Shown piece after piece: positions 34,818-44,892 of a stretch of 64,000 nt of DNA (its first letter is position 1; each line of letters opens with the position of its first letter). This DNA is from Thermodesulfobacteriota bacterium (lineage in GTDB: Bacteria; Desulfobacterota; UBA8473). The notes under the pieces are model-generated. The model ran no database searches. It was given only the letters and a program-made list of their open reading frames with translations, and was not told the DNA's origin. The stretch lies in the NCBI GenBank assembly GCA_040757775.1, contig JBFLWQ010000004.1, positions 96,659-160,658 on the forward strand. The letters are read 5' to 3'. A program made the position numbers and the translations under genes.

Positions 34818-36731
34818 TCAACCACCCATGGAGGAATCAACTGTATAATCAGCGTCTATAACATCATCATCCCGGTTTCTATCTTTACCATAGCTGTATC
34901 CGCCATACCCCTGTTCCGGGGTCTGCTGGTCTCCATAAGAAGCAGCTGATAGAGAATGGGATGCCTGCTGCAAATCACTGGTTAATGCCCGTATCTTTTC
35001 TATACCTGCACCCTCCTCTTTCAAAGCACCCCTCAAATCGCCAATAAGCTGCTCTATCCTGGCCTTTTCATGAAGGGGCAGCCGATTCCCGGCACTGGCC
35101 AACTCTTTCTCAACAGTATAGGCAAGGGTATCTGCCTGGTTTCTGATTTCAGCCTCTTCTCTCTTTGCTTTATCCTCAGAAGCATGGACTTCAGCCTCCC
35201 GAATCATGCGATCAACTTCTTGTTTATCCAGAGAGGTTGATTCTGTTATTGTAATGGTCTGTTCTTTTCCCGTTGTCTTGTCCTGAGCACCGACATGTAT
35301 TATCCCATTGGCATCTATATCAAATGTAACCTCGATCTGAGGTATCCCTCTGGGTGCCATGGGTATACCTTCCAAGCGAAATCTTCCCAGAACCCGGTTG
35401 TCCTTTGCCATTTCCCTTTCACCCTGGAGAACGTTTATGTCCACGCTTGGCTGGTTGTCCTCGGCTGTAGAAAATGTTTCACTCTTTCTGACTGGAATAG
35501 TGGTGTTCCTCTCTATAATCCTGGTCATTATTCCACCTAGTGTCTCTACCCCTAAAGAGAGAGGTGTCACATCAAGCAAGAGTACTTCATTAACCTCACC
35601 TGCCAAAACCCCTGCCTGAATGGCAGCCCCCACAGCCACAACTTCATCAGGATTTACCCCCTGGTGGGGTTCTTTTCCACCCGTGAGCCGTTTCACCAGA
35701 TTTTGTACTGCTGGTATCCTGGTAGAGCCTCCTACCAGAACGACCTCATCTATATCCCCTGTGGAGAGTTTTGCATCACTCAGAGCCTGTTTTACAGGTC
35801 CTTCACAGCGCTCTATGAGGTCTGCTACTATGCTTTCAAATTTCGCTCTGTTAATTTTCATCTCCAGATGTTTTGGCCCGGATGCATCCGCAGTTATAAA
35901 TGGAAGACTTATAGTTGTCTCTGTCACTGTGGACAACTCACACTTAGCCTTTTCCGAAGCTTCGTATAACCTTTGAAGTGCCTGTCTGTCTTTGAGTAAG
36001 TCTATTCCCCTGTCTTTTTTGAACTCGGCAGCAATCCAGTCTACCAACCTTTTATCAAAATCGTCCCCTCCCAGATGCGTATCACCGCTGGTAGACTTTA
36101 CCTCAAAGATACCATCGCCAACTTCCAGGATAGAGACGTCAAAAGTACCGCCGCCAAGGTCAAATACCAGAATGGTCTCATTCTTCTTTTTGTCCAGACC
36201 ATACGCCAGAGCTGCAGCAGTAGGTTCGTTTATTATCCTTTTTACATTTAAACCGGCTATCTTTCCCGCATCTTTTGTTGCCTGTCTCTGGGCGTCATTA
36301 AAGTATGCCGGTACAGTTATAACCGCATCCTTTACCTTCTCTCCCAGGTACTTTGAGGCTTCATCTGCGAGTTTTCTCAAAACTATTGCAGATATCTCTT
36401 CCGGGGCATATTCCTTTCCCCCTGCCGTAATTCGTACTACACCTCCTTTGCCCTCTTTGACCTTATAGGAAGCCTGCTTTGTCTCCTGGGTAACCTCTGA
36501 ATATTTTCTTCCGGTGAATCTCTTTACAGATGATATGGTATTTTCCGGATTGAGAACTGCCTGCCTTTTGGCAACTTGTCCTACCAGACGATCTCCGTTT
36601 TTTGAAAATGCCACAACGGAAGGGGTTGTCCTTCCTCCCTCAGAGTTTATGATTACCTCAGGTTTGCCACCCTCCATGACAGCTAGAACCGAGTTGGTGG
36701 TACCAAGGTCTATTCCAATTGTCTTAGCCAT
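34818..36731 (-). CDS. dnaK: Chaperone DnaK (Hsp70)
   Basis: A 637-residue Hsp70: [20 protein letters not shown], the phosphate loop [28 protein letters not shown], the substrate-binding domain ([16 protein letters not shown]), a helical lid and an acidic C-terminal tail ending [17 protein letters not shown]. Full length. No grpE or dnaJ gene lies nearby. It acts with those partners in protein folding. Confidence 0.98.
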   Translation of the reverse strand: MAKTIGIDLGTTNSVLAVMEGGKPEVIINSEGGRTTPSVVAFSKNGDRLVGQVAKRQAVLNPENTISSVKRFTGRKYSEVTQETKQASYKVKEGKGGVVRITAGGKEYAPEEISAIVLRKLADEASKYLGEKVKDAVITVPAYFNDAQRQATKDAGKIAGLNVKRIINEPTAAALAYGLDKKKNETILVFDLGGGTFDVSILEVGDGIFEVKSTSGDTHLGGDDFDKRLVDWIAAEFKKDRGIDLLKDRQALQRLYEASEKAKCELSTVTETTISLPFITADASGPKHLEMKINRAKFESIVADLIERCEGPVKQALSDAKLSTGDIDEVVLVGGSTRIPAVQNLVKRLTGGKEPHQGVNPDEVVAVGAAIQAGVLAGEVNEVLLLDVTPLSLGVETLGGIMTRIIERNTTIPVRKSETFSTAEDNQPSVDINVLQGEREMAKDNRVLGRFRLEGIPMAPRGIPQIEVTFDIDANGIIHVGAQDKTTGKEQTITITESTSLDKQEVDRMIREAEVHASEDKAKREEAEIRNQADTLAYTVEKELASAGNRLPLHEKARIEQLIGDLRGALKEEGAGIEKIRALTSDLQQASHSLSAASYGDQQTPEQGYGGYSYGKDRNRDDDVIDADYTVDSSMGG

Positions 36732-36759
36732 TTTAATCCCTCCTTTTATTCTACACCTG

Positions 36760-36776
36760 TTAGCAAAAGGTGCTAA
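36760..36776. promoter_or_regulatory. Inverted repeat in the dnaK leader
   Basis: TTAGCA-AAAGG-TGCTAA lies 29-45 nt upstream of the dnaK start. The arms match the outer ends of a CIRCE element (TTAGCACTC/GAGTGCTAA), but the inner bases and the 9-nt spacer do not, so it is at best a degenerate heat-shock operator. Confidence 0.35.
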
Positions 36777-36889
36777 TTGTGTAGTATTTTTTATCTTTAA
36801 ATTAAAAGGTAAGTATTAAATCGGTGAAGTCAATAGGTGAGACAACTTTGGAATGGGTTTATGTCCGGCAGAAAGAATGGCAGATTGGG

Positions 36890-38554
36890 TTACTTTAGAT
36901 TCCACCTCCACATGTTGATACCACCATCCAGATTCATCACTTTTGTAAAACCTTTTCCATGTAAAACTCTGATGGCATTATAGCTTCTTAATCCCTGGAG
37001 GCAGTAGATTATCACTTCCTGATCCGGGTCGAGTTCTCCGATCCTTCCCCGAAGCTCATTGAAGGGTATGTGTTTGGCGCCAGGGAGGTGACCTTTCTTG
37101 TATTCTTCATCATCTCTGACGTCCAGCAGAGTAAATCTCTCACCACTGTCCAATTTCCTCTTCAGTTCATCTGCCGGCATACCTTTAAAAAGCCCCAATG
37201 ACTTATTTGATAAGACATATCCCGCTACTATTACCGGGTCTACTGCAGGTGAATAGGGTGGGGCGTATGCCAGATCTAAACCTTCCAAGTCTCCGAATGT
37301 GGCTCTCTGGGCTACAGCAGATGCTATCACATCAATCCTTTTATCTACTCCGCTTTTTCCAATTATCTGTGCTCCCAATACCCGGTTAGACTTTTTTTCT
37401 GCTATTATCTTAAAGGACATTTCATGGGCATCAGTATAGTAGTGAGCATGGGAATTGGGGTATATAATAGCCCTTTCTATCTCATAGCCATCTTTTACAG
37501 CTTCTCTTTCTGAGATGCCAGTTTTTGCCACAGTGTAGTCGAATACCTTGGCTATCATAGTACCTGATACCCCTCTAAAAAAGGCATCGCCGCCTGCCGC
37601 ATTTTCTCCTGCCACCCGTCCTTGTTTATTAGCAGTTGAGCCCAGGGGGACCCATGTCGGTTTCCCAGTTATCAAGCTAAACGTTTCTGAACAATCCCCT
37701 GCGGCATAAATCTCAGGAATGTTGGTTAGCATTCTCTCGTTAACTTTAATGGCCCTTGTTTGGCCTATGGCAACTCCGGCTTCCTGTGCCAGTTGTGTAT
37801 TGGGTCTTATCCCGATAGATAGTAATACCATGTCAGTGTCAAATCGGGCATTTTTAGTTATTACCTGCCTTACGCCTGCCTTTGTATCTCCTTCAAAGGC
37901 TTCAACTGGATTTTCCTTAGATACTTTCACCCCTTTTTCAATGAGGTGTTTCTCAAGAAGGTATGCCATATCTTCATCTAATGGGGGAAGGACTTGATTC
38001 ATCATTTCCACTATAGTGACTTCTAATCCTTGAGAAACAAGACTTTCAGCCATCTCCAGTCCAATAAGCCCTGCCCCTATAATGATGGTCTTTCTAAGCT
38101 GTTCCCTTCCAATGTAATCTCTTATAGAAGACGCATCTTCTATGGTCTTTATGGTATGAATTTTGGGAAGGTTAACACCTGGTAAAGATGGAACAATGGG
38201 CTTCGCCCCTGTAGCAATAATAAGCTTGTCATAATGTTGTATGGTTTCATCCCTTTTCTTCAGATTAGATACCGTTATCTGTTTCTTTTGAGGGTCTATC
38301 TTCGTAACCCGATGGTTCGTGTGTACCTGAATATCAAATGGCTTTCTGAAGTCCTCGGGAGTTCTAAGCACAAGATCTTCTCGTTCTTTGACAATCCCTG
38401 ATGTATAATAGGGAAGGCCACATGCGGCATATGATATATAGTCTTTTTCTTCAAAAACGGTTATCTTGAGATTCGGATTGACTCTCCTTGCCCTGGTAGC
38501 CGCCTTCATGCCTGCTGCAACACCGCCTATTATTATTAACTGTTCCCTTTTCAT
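36890..38554 (-). CDS. CoA-disulfide reductase / NADH oxidase with C-terminal rhodanese
   Basis: A 554-residue fusion. Residues 1-440 are a pyridine nucleotide-disulfide oxidoreductase (IIIGGVAAGMKAATRARR; single redox Cys in ISYAACGLPYY; IIIGAGLIGLEMAESL; IYAAGDCSE). Residues about 460-554 are a rhodanese domain (LLDVRDDEEYKKGHLPGAKH, active Cys in IIYCLQGLRS). The CoADR-RHD architecture handles CoA persulfide or polysulfide with NAD(P)H, suiting an anaerobe using sulfur compounds. The acyl-CoA ligase gene is 16 nt upstream. Confidence 0.93.
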   Translation of the reverse strand: MKREQLIIIGGVAAGMKAATRARRVNPNLKITVFEEKDYISYAACGLPYYTSGIVKEREDLVLRTPEDFRKPFDIQVHTNHRVTKIDPQKKQITVSNLKKRDETIQHYDKLIIATGAKPIVPSLPGVNLPKIHTIKTIEDASSIRDYIGREQLRKTIIIGAGLIGLEMAESLVSQGLEVTIVEMMNQVLPPLDEDMAYLLEKHLIEKGVKVSKENPVEAFEGDTKAGVRQVITKNARFDTDMVLLSIGIRPNTQLAQEAGVAIGQTRAIKVNERMLTNIPEIYAAGDCSETFSLITGKPTWVPLGSTANKQGRVAGENAAGGDAFFRGVSGTMIAKVFDYTVAKTGISEREAVKDGYEIERAIIYPNSHAHYYTDAHEMSFKIIAEKKSNRVLGAQIIGKSGVDKRIDVIASAVAQRATFGDLEGLDLAYAPPYSPAVDPVIVAGYVLSNKSLGLFKGMPADELKRKLDSGERFTLLDVRDDEEYKKGHLPGAKHIPFNELRGRIGELDPDQEVIIYCLQGLRSYNAIRVLHGKGFTKVMNLDGGINMWRWNLK

Positions 38555-38570
38555 GTTCTCCTCAAGTTAT

Positions 38571-40115
38571 CTATTTCTTTTTCTTGCCGTATCTTTCCCT
38601 CAATTCCCTTTTAAGTATCTTTCCTGACGGATTCCTTGGCAATTCATCCACAAACTCTATAGATTGTGGTACAGCATGAACTGCAAGATTCTGCTTGCAA
38701 AACTCCAGGATTTCATTTTCATCTGATTTCATTCTTTCTTTAAGTACTACAACTGCTTTTACAGATTCACCAAGCTTTGCATTAGTAACTCCTATTACGG
38801 CCGCCTGGGAAACAGATGGGTGTCTATAGATAACTTCTTCCACATCTCCAGGATAGATAGTTTTACCACCAGAGTTAATAATATCCTTTTTCCTGCCAAC
38901 CAGATATACGTAACCTTCTTCATCCAGGGTAGCCAGATCTCCTGTATGTACATAACCTCCTCTGATAGTTTCTGCGGTTGCCTGGGGCAGTTCCCAGTAT
39001 CCTTTCATCATATTGTCGCCTTTGACAATTACCTCTCCAACTTCTCCCGGAATTACATCATTATCATTCTCATCTACAACCCTCACTTCTACATTGATCG
39101 CCTCTCTACCACAGGATTGCACCCTTTTCAGTACTTCAGGGGGGCCATCGAGTACCAGATCATCCTCATGGAAATAAGTTACTGGTGTTATCTCCATAAG
39201 TCCGTATATGTGAGCGAATATATTACCGAATACTCCGATAGCCCTGTTAAGTACCTCTACTGGCATTATCTCACCACCGAATACAATAGAGCGTAAGCTG
39301 CTTATGTTATACTGGTCTAACCCCGGATGATTCAGGAGGGAGATGATGAAGGATGGTGGCATAAGAGTGGTTGATACCTTTTCTGTTTCGATTGTCTTCA
39401 GGACGACATCGGGATTGAACTCCTTTAAGACGACGATCGTTGAGCCCACGTAGAAATGAGGCAGAATATGGAGAAGCAGAGATGGCCCCCAGTAGAGCGG
39501 TATAGTAATCAAATCAACATCGTCTCTTTTTAAGTCCGGCAGAATAACATACTGCGTTACGATTTCAAGCATGCTCCTGTGATTATGCATGACCCCTTTG
39601 GGCAAACCTGTTGTACCACTGGTATATAAGAGATAGGCAAGATCATCCTCACCAATCTCCGCCTTTGGTTCATCCGCCGGGTATCGAGAAATGAGCTCTT
39701 CGTAGCTTATCATTCCCTCGGCAGGGGTTCCAATGGTGATGAAATGTTTCACTCCTTTTAAATCCCCTCTTACGGAGTTAATGGTATCAATATATTTTTC
39801 CCCAAGAAAAAGGGTATTTGCACCAGAATTATTTATAATAAAAGCCAGTTCCTTTCCACTCAACATGTAGTTAAGGGGGACCAGTACAAACCCACCCTTT
39901 GGTGCAGCACAGTATAGCTCCACATATTGGTGACAGTTATTCAGCAAGGCTGCTATCCTGTCTCCTTTCTTTACTCCCAGGTCAGCCAGGGTATTTGCCA
40001 GCTTATTCACTCTTTCGTTAAACTCTTTAAAGGTGAAAGTGTAATCACCAGACACCACAGCGGTCTTATTGGGATACCTTTTTGCATTCCTAGCAATTAG
40101 TTTTCCTATAATCAT
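38571..40115 (-). CDS. AMP-binding fatty acid-CoA ligase-like enzyme
   Basis: A 514-residue adenylate-forming enzyme: P-loop LLYTSGTTGLPKGVMHNHRS, YGLMEITPVT, HTGDLATLDEEGYVYLVGRK and the C-terminal lysine in NPSGKILKRELRERYG. I choose ATG 40115 (MIIGKLIARN), preceded by GGAGGT. It activates a carboxylic acid to the acyl-CoA; chain length not readable from sequence. It is followed by the CoA-disulfide reductase gene. Confidence 0.9.
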   Translation of the reverse strand: MIIGKLIARNAKRYPNKTAVVSGDYTFTFKEFNERVNKLANTLADLGVKKGDRIAALLNNCHQYVELYCAAPKGGFVLVPLNYMLSGKELAFIINNSGANTLFLGEKYIDTINSVRGDLKGVKHFITIGTPAEGMISYEELISRYPADEPKAEIGEDDLAYLLYTSGTTGLPKGVMHNHRSMLEIVTQYVILPDLKRDDVDLITIPLYWGPSLLLHILPHFYVGSTIVVLKEFNPDVVLKTIETEKVSTTLMPPSFIISLLNHPGLDQYNISSLRSIVFGGEIMPVEVLNRAIGVFGNIFAHIYGLMEITPVTYFHEDDLVLDGPPEVLKRVQSCGREAINVEVRVVDENDNDVIPGEVGEVIVKGDNMMKGYWELPQATAETIRGGYVHTGDLATLDEEGYVYLVGRKKDIINSGGKTIYPGDVEEVIYRHPSVSQAAVIGVTNAKLGESVKAVVVLKERMKSDENEILEFCKQNLAVHAVPQSIEFVDELPRNPSGKILKRELRERYGKKKK

Positions 40116-40201
40116 TTTTACCTCCATTTTAGCGGGAATTTGTCTAAAGCTGCTTCCTCATTTTTATGCCATTAGAGATCGTTATTGAATTCTAACAATG
40201 A

Positions 40202-40441
40202 TTATTCTCTGCCCTCGCCGGCATCGTCTTCTTTTTTTTCAGGTTCCTCTTCTTTTTCAGGATTGCGTAGTGCTTTTTCCATTTTCCCCAGAACATTGGC
40301 AGTCTTTTCCCGGAGAGGCCCCATGATTGATTCCAGATTATTGATCTGACCTTTAATGTCCTGCAAACCCCCTGTTCGCTTGAAAGAGACTATAGCAAGG
40401 ACCAGGGCAATAATAGAGATGATTAAAGTTAATGCAGACAT
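40202..40441 (-). CDS. Small membrane-anchored coiled-coil protein
   Basis: 79 residues: one N-terminal membrane helix (ALTLIISIIALVLAIVSF), then a predicted coiled coil (LQDIKGQINNLESIMGPLRE) and a highly acidic tail (EKEEEPEKKEDDAGE). No family recognised. It lies just downstream of the M48-TPR protease gene and may be envelope-associated. Confidence 0.7.
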   Translation of the reverse strand: MSALTLIISIIALVLAIVSFKRTGGLQDIKGQINNLESIMGPLREKTANVLGKMEKALRNPEKEEEPEKKEDDAGEGRE

Positions 40442-40459
40442 ATTTGACCTCCTTATATT

Positions 40460-41887
40460 TTATTTTTCTTTATTTTGTATCTCCCTAACCTCTTTCAATA
40501 TCTCCCTTCCTTCCTCTGTATCTTTACCATAGTATTCTAATGCCTTATTGAAATGAAATAAAGCAGAATCCAGTTTCCCCTTCAATTTAAAAAATATCCC
40601 AAAGTTTTGATGGGCATCTCCGAGGAGTCCTTTTTTACCATAAACTAAGCCCAGATTATAATAAACATCGACAAAGTCTGTATCCAGCCTCTTAACCCTC
40701 TGGTATGCCTCTATTGCTTCCTGGAAGTTACCGCTTTCCTGATAAACACGACCGAGATTATACCAGGCGGCTCTGTCTTTTTCATTTATAGCAACTGATT
40801 TTTTAAGAAATTTAGCTGCGTCTTCGGTTTTCCCCTCAGAAAAATAACAGATACCCAGCTCTTTTAAAATTTCACTGTTTTCTGGATGGATTGCTAGCGC
40901 CATCTTGAATCCTTTGATGGCTTGATCATAATCTCCAAGTTTCTTATTGGCTAAGGCGATGCCATAGATTATATCCAGTCGTTTTGGGTCAGACTCCAGT
41001 AAAGATTTAAAGTGGTCCTCTGCATTTTTAAGAAGCCAAGTATCAACTATCACTTTTGCCTGTATAATTCTAAGATTGTCAACATTATTTTTGGACTCTC
41101 CCTGTTTAGGTAACCTCATTAGCATGAGGTCGAGGTAATCAATCCTCTTTTCTACCTCCGGGTGAGTTAAAAGGTAGGAAGGCAATTGAGAAGACTCTAG
41201 ACTATGCCGTTTAATTTTCTTTAAAAAGCCAATTAGCCCTGAACCATCGTAACCAGCTTTTGTTAAATAATTGAGTCCCAATCGGTCAGCCTCTTCTTCG
41301 TTTTCTCTGGTATACTTCAAGGAGAGAGTTTGAGCTGTGGCAATTGAAAAGGCTCCCACTGCACCAGATGCCTGCCCGCTGCCTCCGAGAAGTATCCCTG
41401 CTAGAATAGCTGCCAATGCCCCAATGTTTAGTTTGCTTTCCTTTTCAATCTTTTCTGCAATATGCCTTGCCATTACATGGGCGATTTCATGGCTTAAAAC
41501 CCCTGCCAATTCAGCTTCGTTCTCTGCCAAGGTAATTAACCCTGTACTGATATAAATATAACCAGCAGGAATTGCAAAAGCATTTGGGGCAGAGGATTTA
41601 TATATATAGAAATTAAAGTCGAAGATCTTATGGTCTATTTGTGAGATGATATTTTTACCTACCCGGTCAATATATTCTTGAATTGACGAGTCCTTTATCA
41701 ATTCCAGGTGTTTATCCAGCTCAAGTTTAAACTTTTTACCGGTTTTCTTTTCTTCCTCTATTGTAAAACTATAGCCGGCTTGACAGGTGCCAACGCCCAA
41801 GAATCTCCAATAAAATCCGTTTAGAAGGAAGATGATCAACGTCAAAACAAATATGATTTTTTTATAAAAGGGGTAGCTTTGCTTCAT
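40460..41887 (-). CDS. M48 metalloprotease with TPR repeats (BepA-like)
   Basis: A 475-residue protein. The N-terminus has a hydrophobic signal/anchor (IIFVLTLIIFLLNGFYWRFL). The peptidase carries HEIAHVMARH (HExxH) and ENEEEADRLG with the third zinc ligand. C-terminal TPR units begin near residue 300 (AIKGFKMALAIHPENSEILK; AAWYNLGRVYQESGNFQEAI). This BepA/YfgC architecture acts in periplasmic outer-membrane quality control. Confidence 0.92.
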   Translation of the reverse strand: MKQSYPFYKKIIFVLTLIIFLLNGFYWRFLGVGTCQAGYSFTIEEEKKTGKKFKLELDKHLELIKDSSIQEYIDRVGKNIISQIDHKIFDFNFYIYKSSAPNAFAIPAGYIYISTGLITLAENEAELAGVLSHEIAHVMARHIAEKIEKESKLNIGALAAILAGILLGGSGQASGAVGAFSIATAQTLSLKYTRENEEEADRLGLNYLTKAGYDGSGLIGFLKKIKRHSLESSQLPSYLLTHPEVEKRIDYLDLMLMRLPKQGESKNNVDNLRIIQAKVIVDTWLLKNAEDHFKSLLESDPKRLDIIYGIALANKKLGDYDQAIKGFKMALAIHPENSEILKELGICYFSEGKTEDAAKFLKKSVAINEKDRAAWYNLGRVYQESGNFQEAIEAYQRVKRLDTDFVDVYYNLGLVYGKKGLLGDAHQNFGIFFKLKGKLDSALFHFNKALEYYGKDTEEGREILKEVREIQNKEK

Positions 41888-41914
41888 GTTTAAGATGTCC
41901 TCGATACAAAAACC

Positions 41915-43174
41915 TCACTCTTCAGCAAATTCCCTGAGAACCAGCACCCCATTGGCACCACCGAAACCAAAGGAATTTGACAGGGCAGTTCTTACCTTTG
42001 CTTTACGTGCCACATTGGGCACATAGTCAAGGTCACACTCCGGATCCGGAGACTCATAGTTGATCGTAGGAGGAATAGTACTATCCCTCATAGCCAGGAT
42101 AGTGAATATTACCTCCACTGCCCCGGCCGCTCCCCAGAGGTGCCCTATCATCGATTTGTTGGAGCTTATGGGAAACCTCCGGCTGCGTTCCCCGAAGACT
42201 TCTTTTATAGCATAGGTCTCTACGCGGTCATTGAGTACTGTAGAGGTACCATGAGCGTTGATATAATCAATTTCTTTAGGGGTAATACCTGCATCCCTGA
42301 GTGCCGATTGCATACACCTTATTGCGCCCTCTCCTGAAGGAGAGGTTATGTGGTGGGCATCGTTATTAGCCCCGTAGCCGATAATCTCAGCATAGATCTT
42401 GGCTCCTCGCTCCAAAGCCGAATCAAGCTCCTCCACGATTATGATTCCTGCACCTTCGCCAGTCACGAAACCATCACGGTCCTTATCAAATGGTCGACTG
42501 GCCTTTTCCGGCTCATCATTTCTGGTAGAGGTAGCCCTCATGTTTCCCAACGCAGCAATTCCCACAGGAGTAATTCCAGCCTCTGAGCCACCAGCAATCA
42601 CAGCATCACAATCTCCTCTTTGAATAAGTCTTACCGCATCGCCGATGGCATGGGTACTGGCGGCACAGGCTGTAGTAGGGGCAAAATTAGGTCCCTTAGC
42701 ACCAAAACGGATAGCTACCTGTCCTGCTGCCATGTTGGTTGCAAAACTGGGAATCAAAAAGGGAGAAATCTCATCGGGAGTGCCCTTCAGCCAGAGTTCA
42801 TGACCCTTTTCCCAGGTAGTAATCCCGCCGGATGTAGTAGCAATGATCACACCGACTACATCTTCATTATCAGAAGAGATATTAAGCCGGGAATCCTCCA
42901 TCGCCATCTCGGCTGCAGCCAGAGCAAAATGGACATAGCGGTTCATCTTGCGCACGAGTTTCTTCTCCACAAAATCTTGCGCAGAGAACCCTTTCACCTC
43001 ACCAGCAATCTGTGTACGTAATTTACTCGGATCGAACTTGGTAATCCGGGTGATGCCAGATATTCCCGCGCATAGCTCATGCCAACTCTTCCCTACCCCC
43101 GTTCCTAAAGGTGTAACTGTTCCCAAGCCGGTAACTACCGCTCTGCGTTCCCTTGTGCCAATATTTTTTCTCAT
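41915..43174 (-). CDS. fabF: Beta-ketoacyl-ACP synthase II
   Basis: A 419-residue condensing enzyme: active Cys in TACAASTHAIGDAVRLIQRG, His in NAHGTSTVLND and the second His in NKSMIGHLWGAAG; RRAVVTGLGTVTPLG start. Typical length for FabF. It extends acyl-ACP with malonyl-ACP. No other fab genes adjoin, so it may be a specialised copy; its start is separate from the M48 gene by 27 nt. Confidence 0.93.
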   Translation of the reverse strand: MRKNIGTRERRAVVTGLGTVTPLGTGVGKSWHELCAGISGITRITKFDPSKLRTQIAGEVKGFSAQDFVEKKLVRKMNRYVHFALAAAEMAMEDSRLNISSDNEDVVGVIIATTSGGITTWEKGHELWLKGTPDEISPFLIPSFATNMAAGQVAIRFGAKGPNFAPTTACAASTHAIGDAVRLIQRGDCDAVIAGGSEAGITPVGIAALGNMRATSTRNDEPEKASRPFDKDRDGFVTGEGAGIIIVEELDSALERGAKIYAEIIGYGANNDAHHITSPSGEGAIRCMQSALRDAGITPKEIDYINAHGTSTVLNDRVETYAIKEVFGERSRRFPISSNKSMIGHLWGAAGAVEVIFTILAMRDSTIPPTINYESPDPECDLDYVPNVARKAKVRTALSNSFGFGGANGVLVLREFAEE

Positions 43175-43332
43175 ATTTGTCTCGCCTACTGATGGTCTTG
43201 AATTGTTATCTTGCCATCACGATTTTGACTTTTTGCTAGTCCTCTTCTTTGTAACATAAATAACTGCTTATTGCCAACCAAAATGATATAAGCCTGAATA
43301 ATATGCTGCCAGACATTACTTTTAAACACTTC

Positions 43333-44565
43333 TTAATCTAAGCCCGCCTCTGGCGGATTGATCCATCTTTTTACTGGTTTTAACATAAGATATGCCGGAA
43401 ATGCCAAGAAAAAGGTAATAAAAAAATATCCACCGTATCCAAAGAGACTTGCCATCAACCCGCTTGCAGCACCGGAAAAAGAGCGGGTTAAACCAAAGAT
43501 GGCTGACAGAATGGCATATTGCGTTGCAGCAAACTCCTTTTTGCAAATACACATAAGAAAGGCTAAAAATGAAGCAGTCCCCAGACCACCGCAAAAGGAT
43601 TCTATAATAGACGCCAGATAGACTCCTAAATGCCCGGTATTGGGATAGGTTGCTACTGTTGCATACCCTAAGTTACTTACTGCCTGAAATATCCCGAGAA
43701 CCCAGAGTCCGCGAAATATCCCATATTTTGTTGTGAAGCTGCCTCCAACAAGTGCCCCGGTAATGCTTGCAACAATACCGAATGTTCCGGTTATAACCCC
43801 AATCTCTGTAGTGCTAAGCCCCCGGTCAACCCAAAAAGGCTTTACCATAGGCCCCATAGCCATATCTCCGAGCTTGAAGGTAAGAATAAACATCATCACC
43901 CATAATACATCAGGTCTTTTCACCAGATCAAGGAGAGGTGTAGCTATAGCCCTTAGTCTCCGGGCTGGCCGTTTATAGCCGGTGGAAGGGAGTAGAAGAC
44001 TTATGCAGGATAGCGAGCCCAAAAAAAGGGCTGTAAGAAAAAAGGTAATATTCCAACCAACCCATCCCCCAATAGCCACTAACAGGCCGCCTGCAACGAT
44101 GAGCGCTACCCTGTAAGTAGATACTCTGATACCATTGGCTGCTCCCATCTCGCGCTGTTCTAGTATCTCAATGGAATAGGCATCAATGGCTATATCCTGG
44201 GTGGCGGAAAGAATTGTGAGGCCAATCATACATGAGAAAAGCAATACCCCTGGTTTGGAAGGGTCAATTCCGATCAGAGCGATAGTCAAAAATGCCATAC
44301 CAGCCTGTGCTGCTATGATCCAGTACTTTCGTCTACCAATAAAATCGACAGCCGGTGCCCACAGAAATTTTATTGACCATGGCAGGGAGATCAGGCTCAT
44401 TAGCCCAATATCTTTAAGTGATAATCCATTTAGCCTGAAATAGACAGGTAAGGTATCTATAATTATCCCAAACGGTAATCCCTCAGCAAAATAGAGCAGG
44501 CCTATCCACCAAAGCTTTTTACCTGTGGTCGGGTACCGGTCTGATTCTTTTATGCTTTTTATCAT
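43333..44565 (-). CDS. MFS transporter, AmpG-like
   Basis: A 410-residue protein with about 12 membrane helices. GLLYFAEGLPFGIIIDTLPV and SLISLPWSIKFLWAPAVDFI are the PAT/AmpG signature, the family that imports anhydro-muropeptides and related compounds. With NagZ and the peptide transporter elsewhere in the window it could take part in wall recycling. Its last codons (NPPEAGLD) run through a CCGCCTCTGGCGGA palindrome. Confidence 0.85.
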   Translation of the reverse strand: MIKSIKESDRYPTTGKKLWWIGLLYFAEGLPFGIIIDTLPVYFRLNGLSLKDIGLMSLISLPWSIKFLWAPAVDFIGRRKYWIIAAQAGMAFLTIALIGIDPSKPGVLLFSCMIGLTILSATQDIAIDAYSIEILEQREMGAANGIRVSTYRVALIVAGGLLVAIGGWVGWNITFFLTALFLGSLSCISLLLPSTGYKRPARRLRAIATPLLDLVKRPDVLWVMMFILTFKLGDMAMGPMVKPFWVDRGLSTTEIGVITGTFGIVASITGALVGGSFTTKYGIFRGLWVLGIFQAVSNLGYATVATYPNTGHLGVYLASIIESFCGGLGTASFLAFLMCICKKEFAATQYAILSAIFGLTRSFSGAASGLMASLFGYGGYFFITFFLAFPAYLMLKPVKRWINPPEAGLD

Positions 44566-44892
44566 GGGAGACCTAAAAATTTATCTAGGTGTTTAGGCTG
44601 AAGGTTGAAATGTCCTAACAGTCTTTCACCTTCAGTCTATCTGTAGCCTTCAATTGGATGAATTACCAAATGGTGGTTCATGTGTCAATAAAAACTATAG
44701 AAATTGCCGGAAAAGTCATAAAACTGGTGAACGATGAAAGCTTAAAATATTTTAGCTTTTTTCTATTGATTTATGATTCTATAATTGATAGGTTAAATAA
44801 GATTCCAACATTTTATTGAATGCATTCAATAGGAAACCTGCTTGTGCGATGCACTCAGACATGCAAGTAATTATTTCTGAGGAGGTGAGTTT
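44566..44892. other. Divergent intergenic region with hairpin
   Basis: 327 nt between the MFS gene and the mutase operon. AGGCTGAAGGT (44595-44605) and ACCTTCAGTCT (44628-44638) form an 11-bp stem with one G-T pair. TATAAT at 44780-44785 is a plausible -10 for the mutase, without a clear -35. GAGGAGGTGAG precedes the mutase ATG. No gene seen. Confidence 0.55.

Noticed and set aside
36760..36776. CIRCE element before dnaK
   Set aside because: Only the outer TTAGCA/TGCTAA match; the spacer is 5 rather than 9 nt and the CTC/GAG part is missing. Listed only as a weak inverted repeat.
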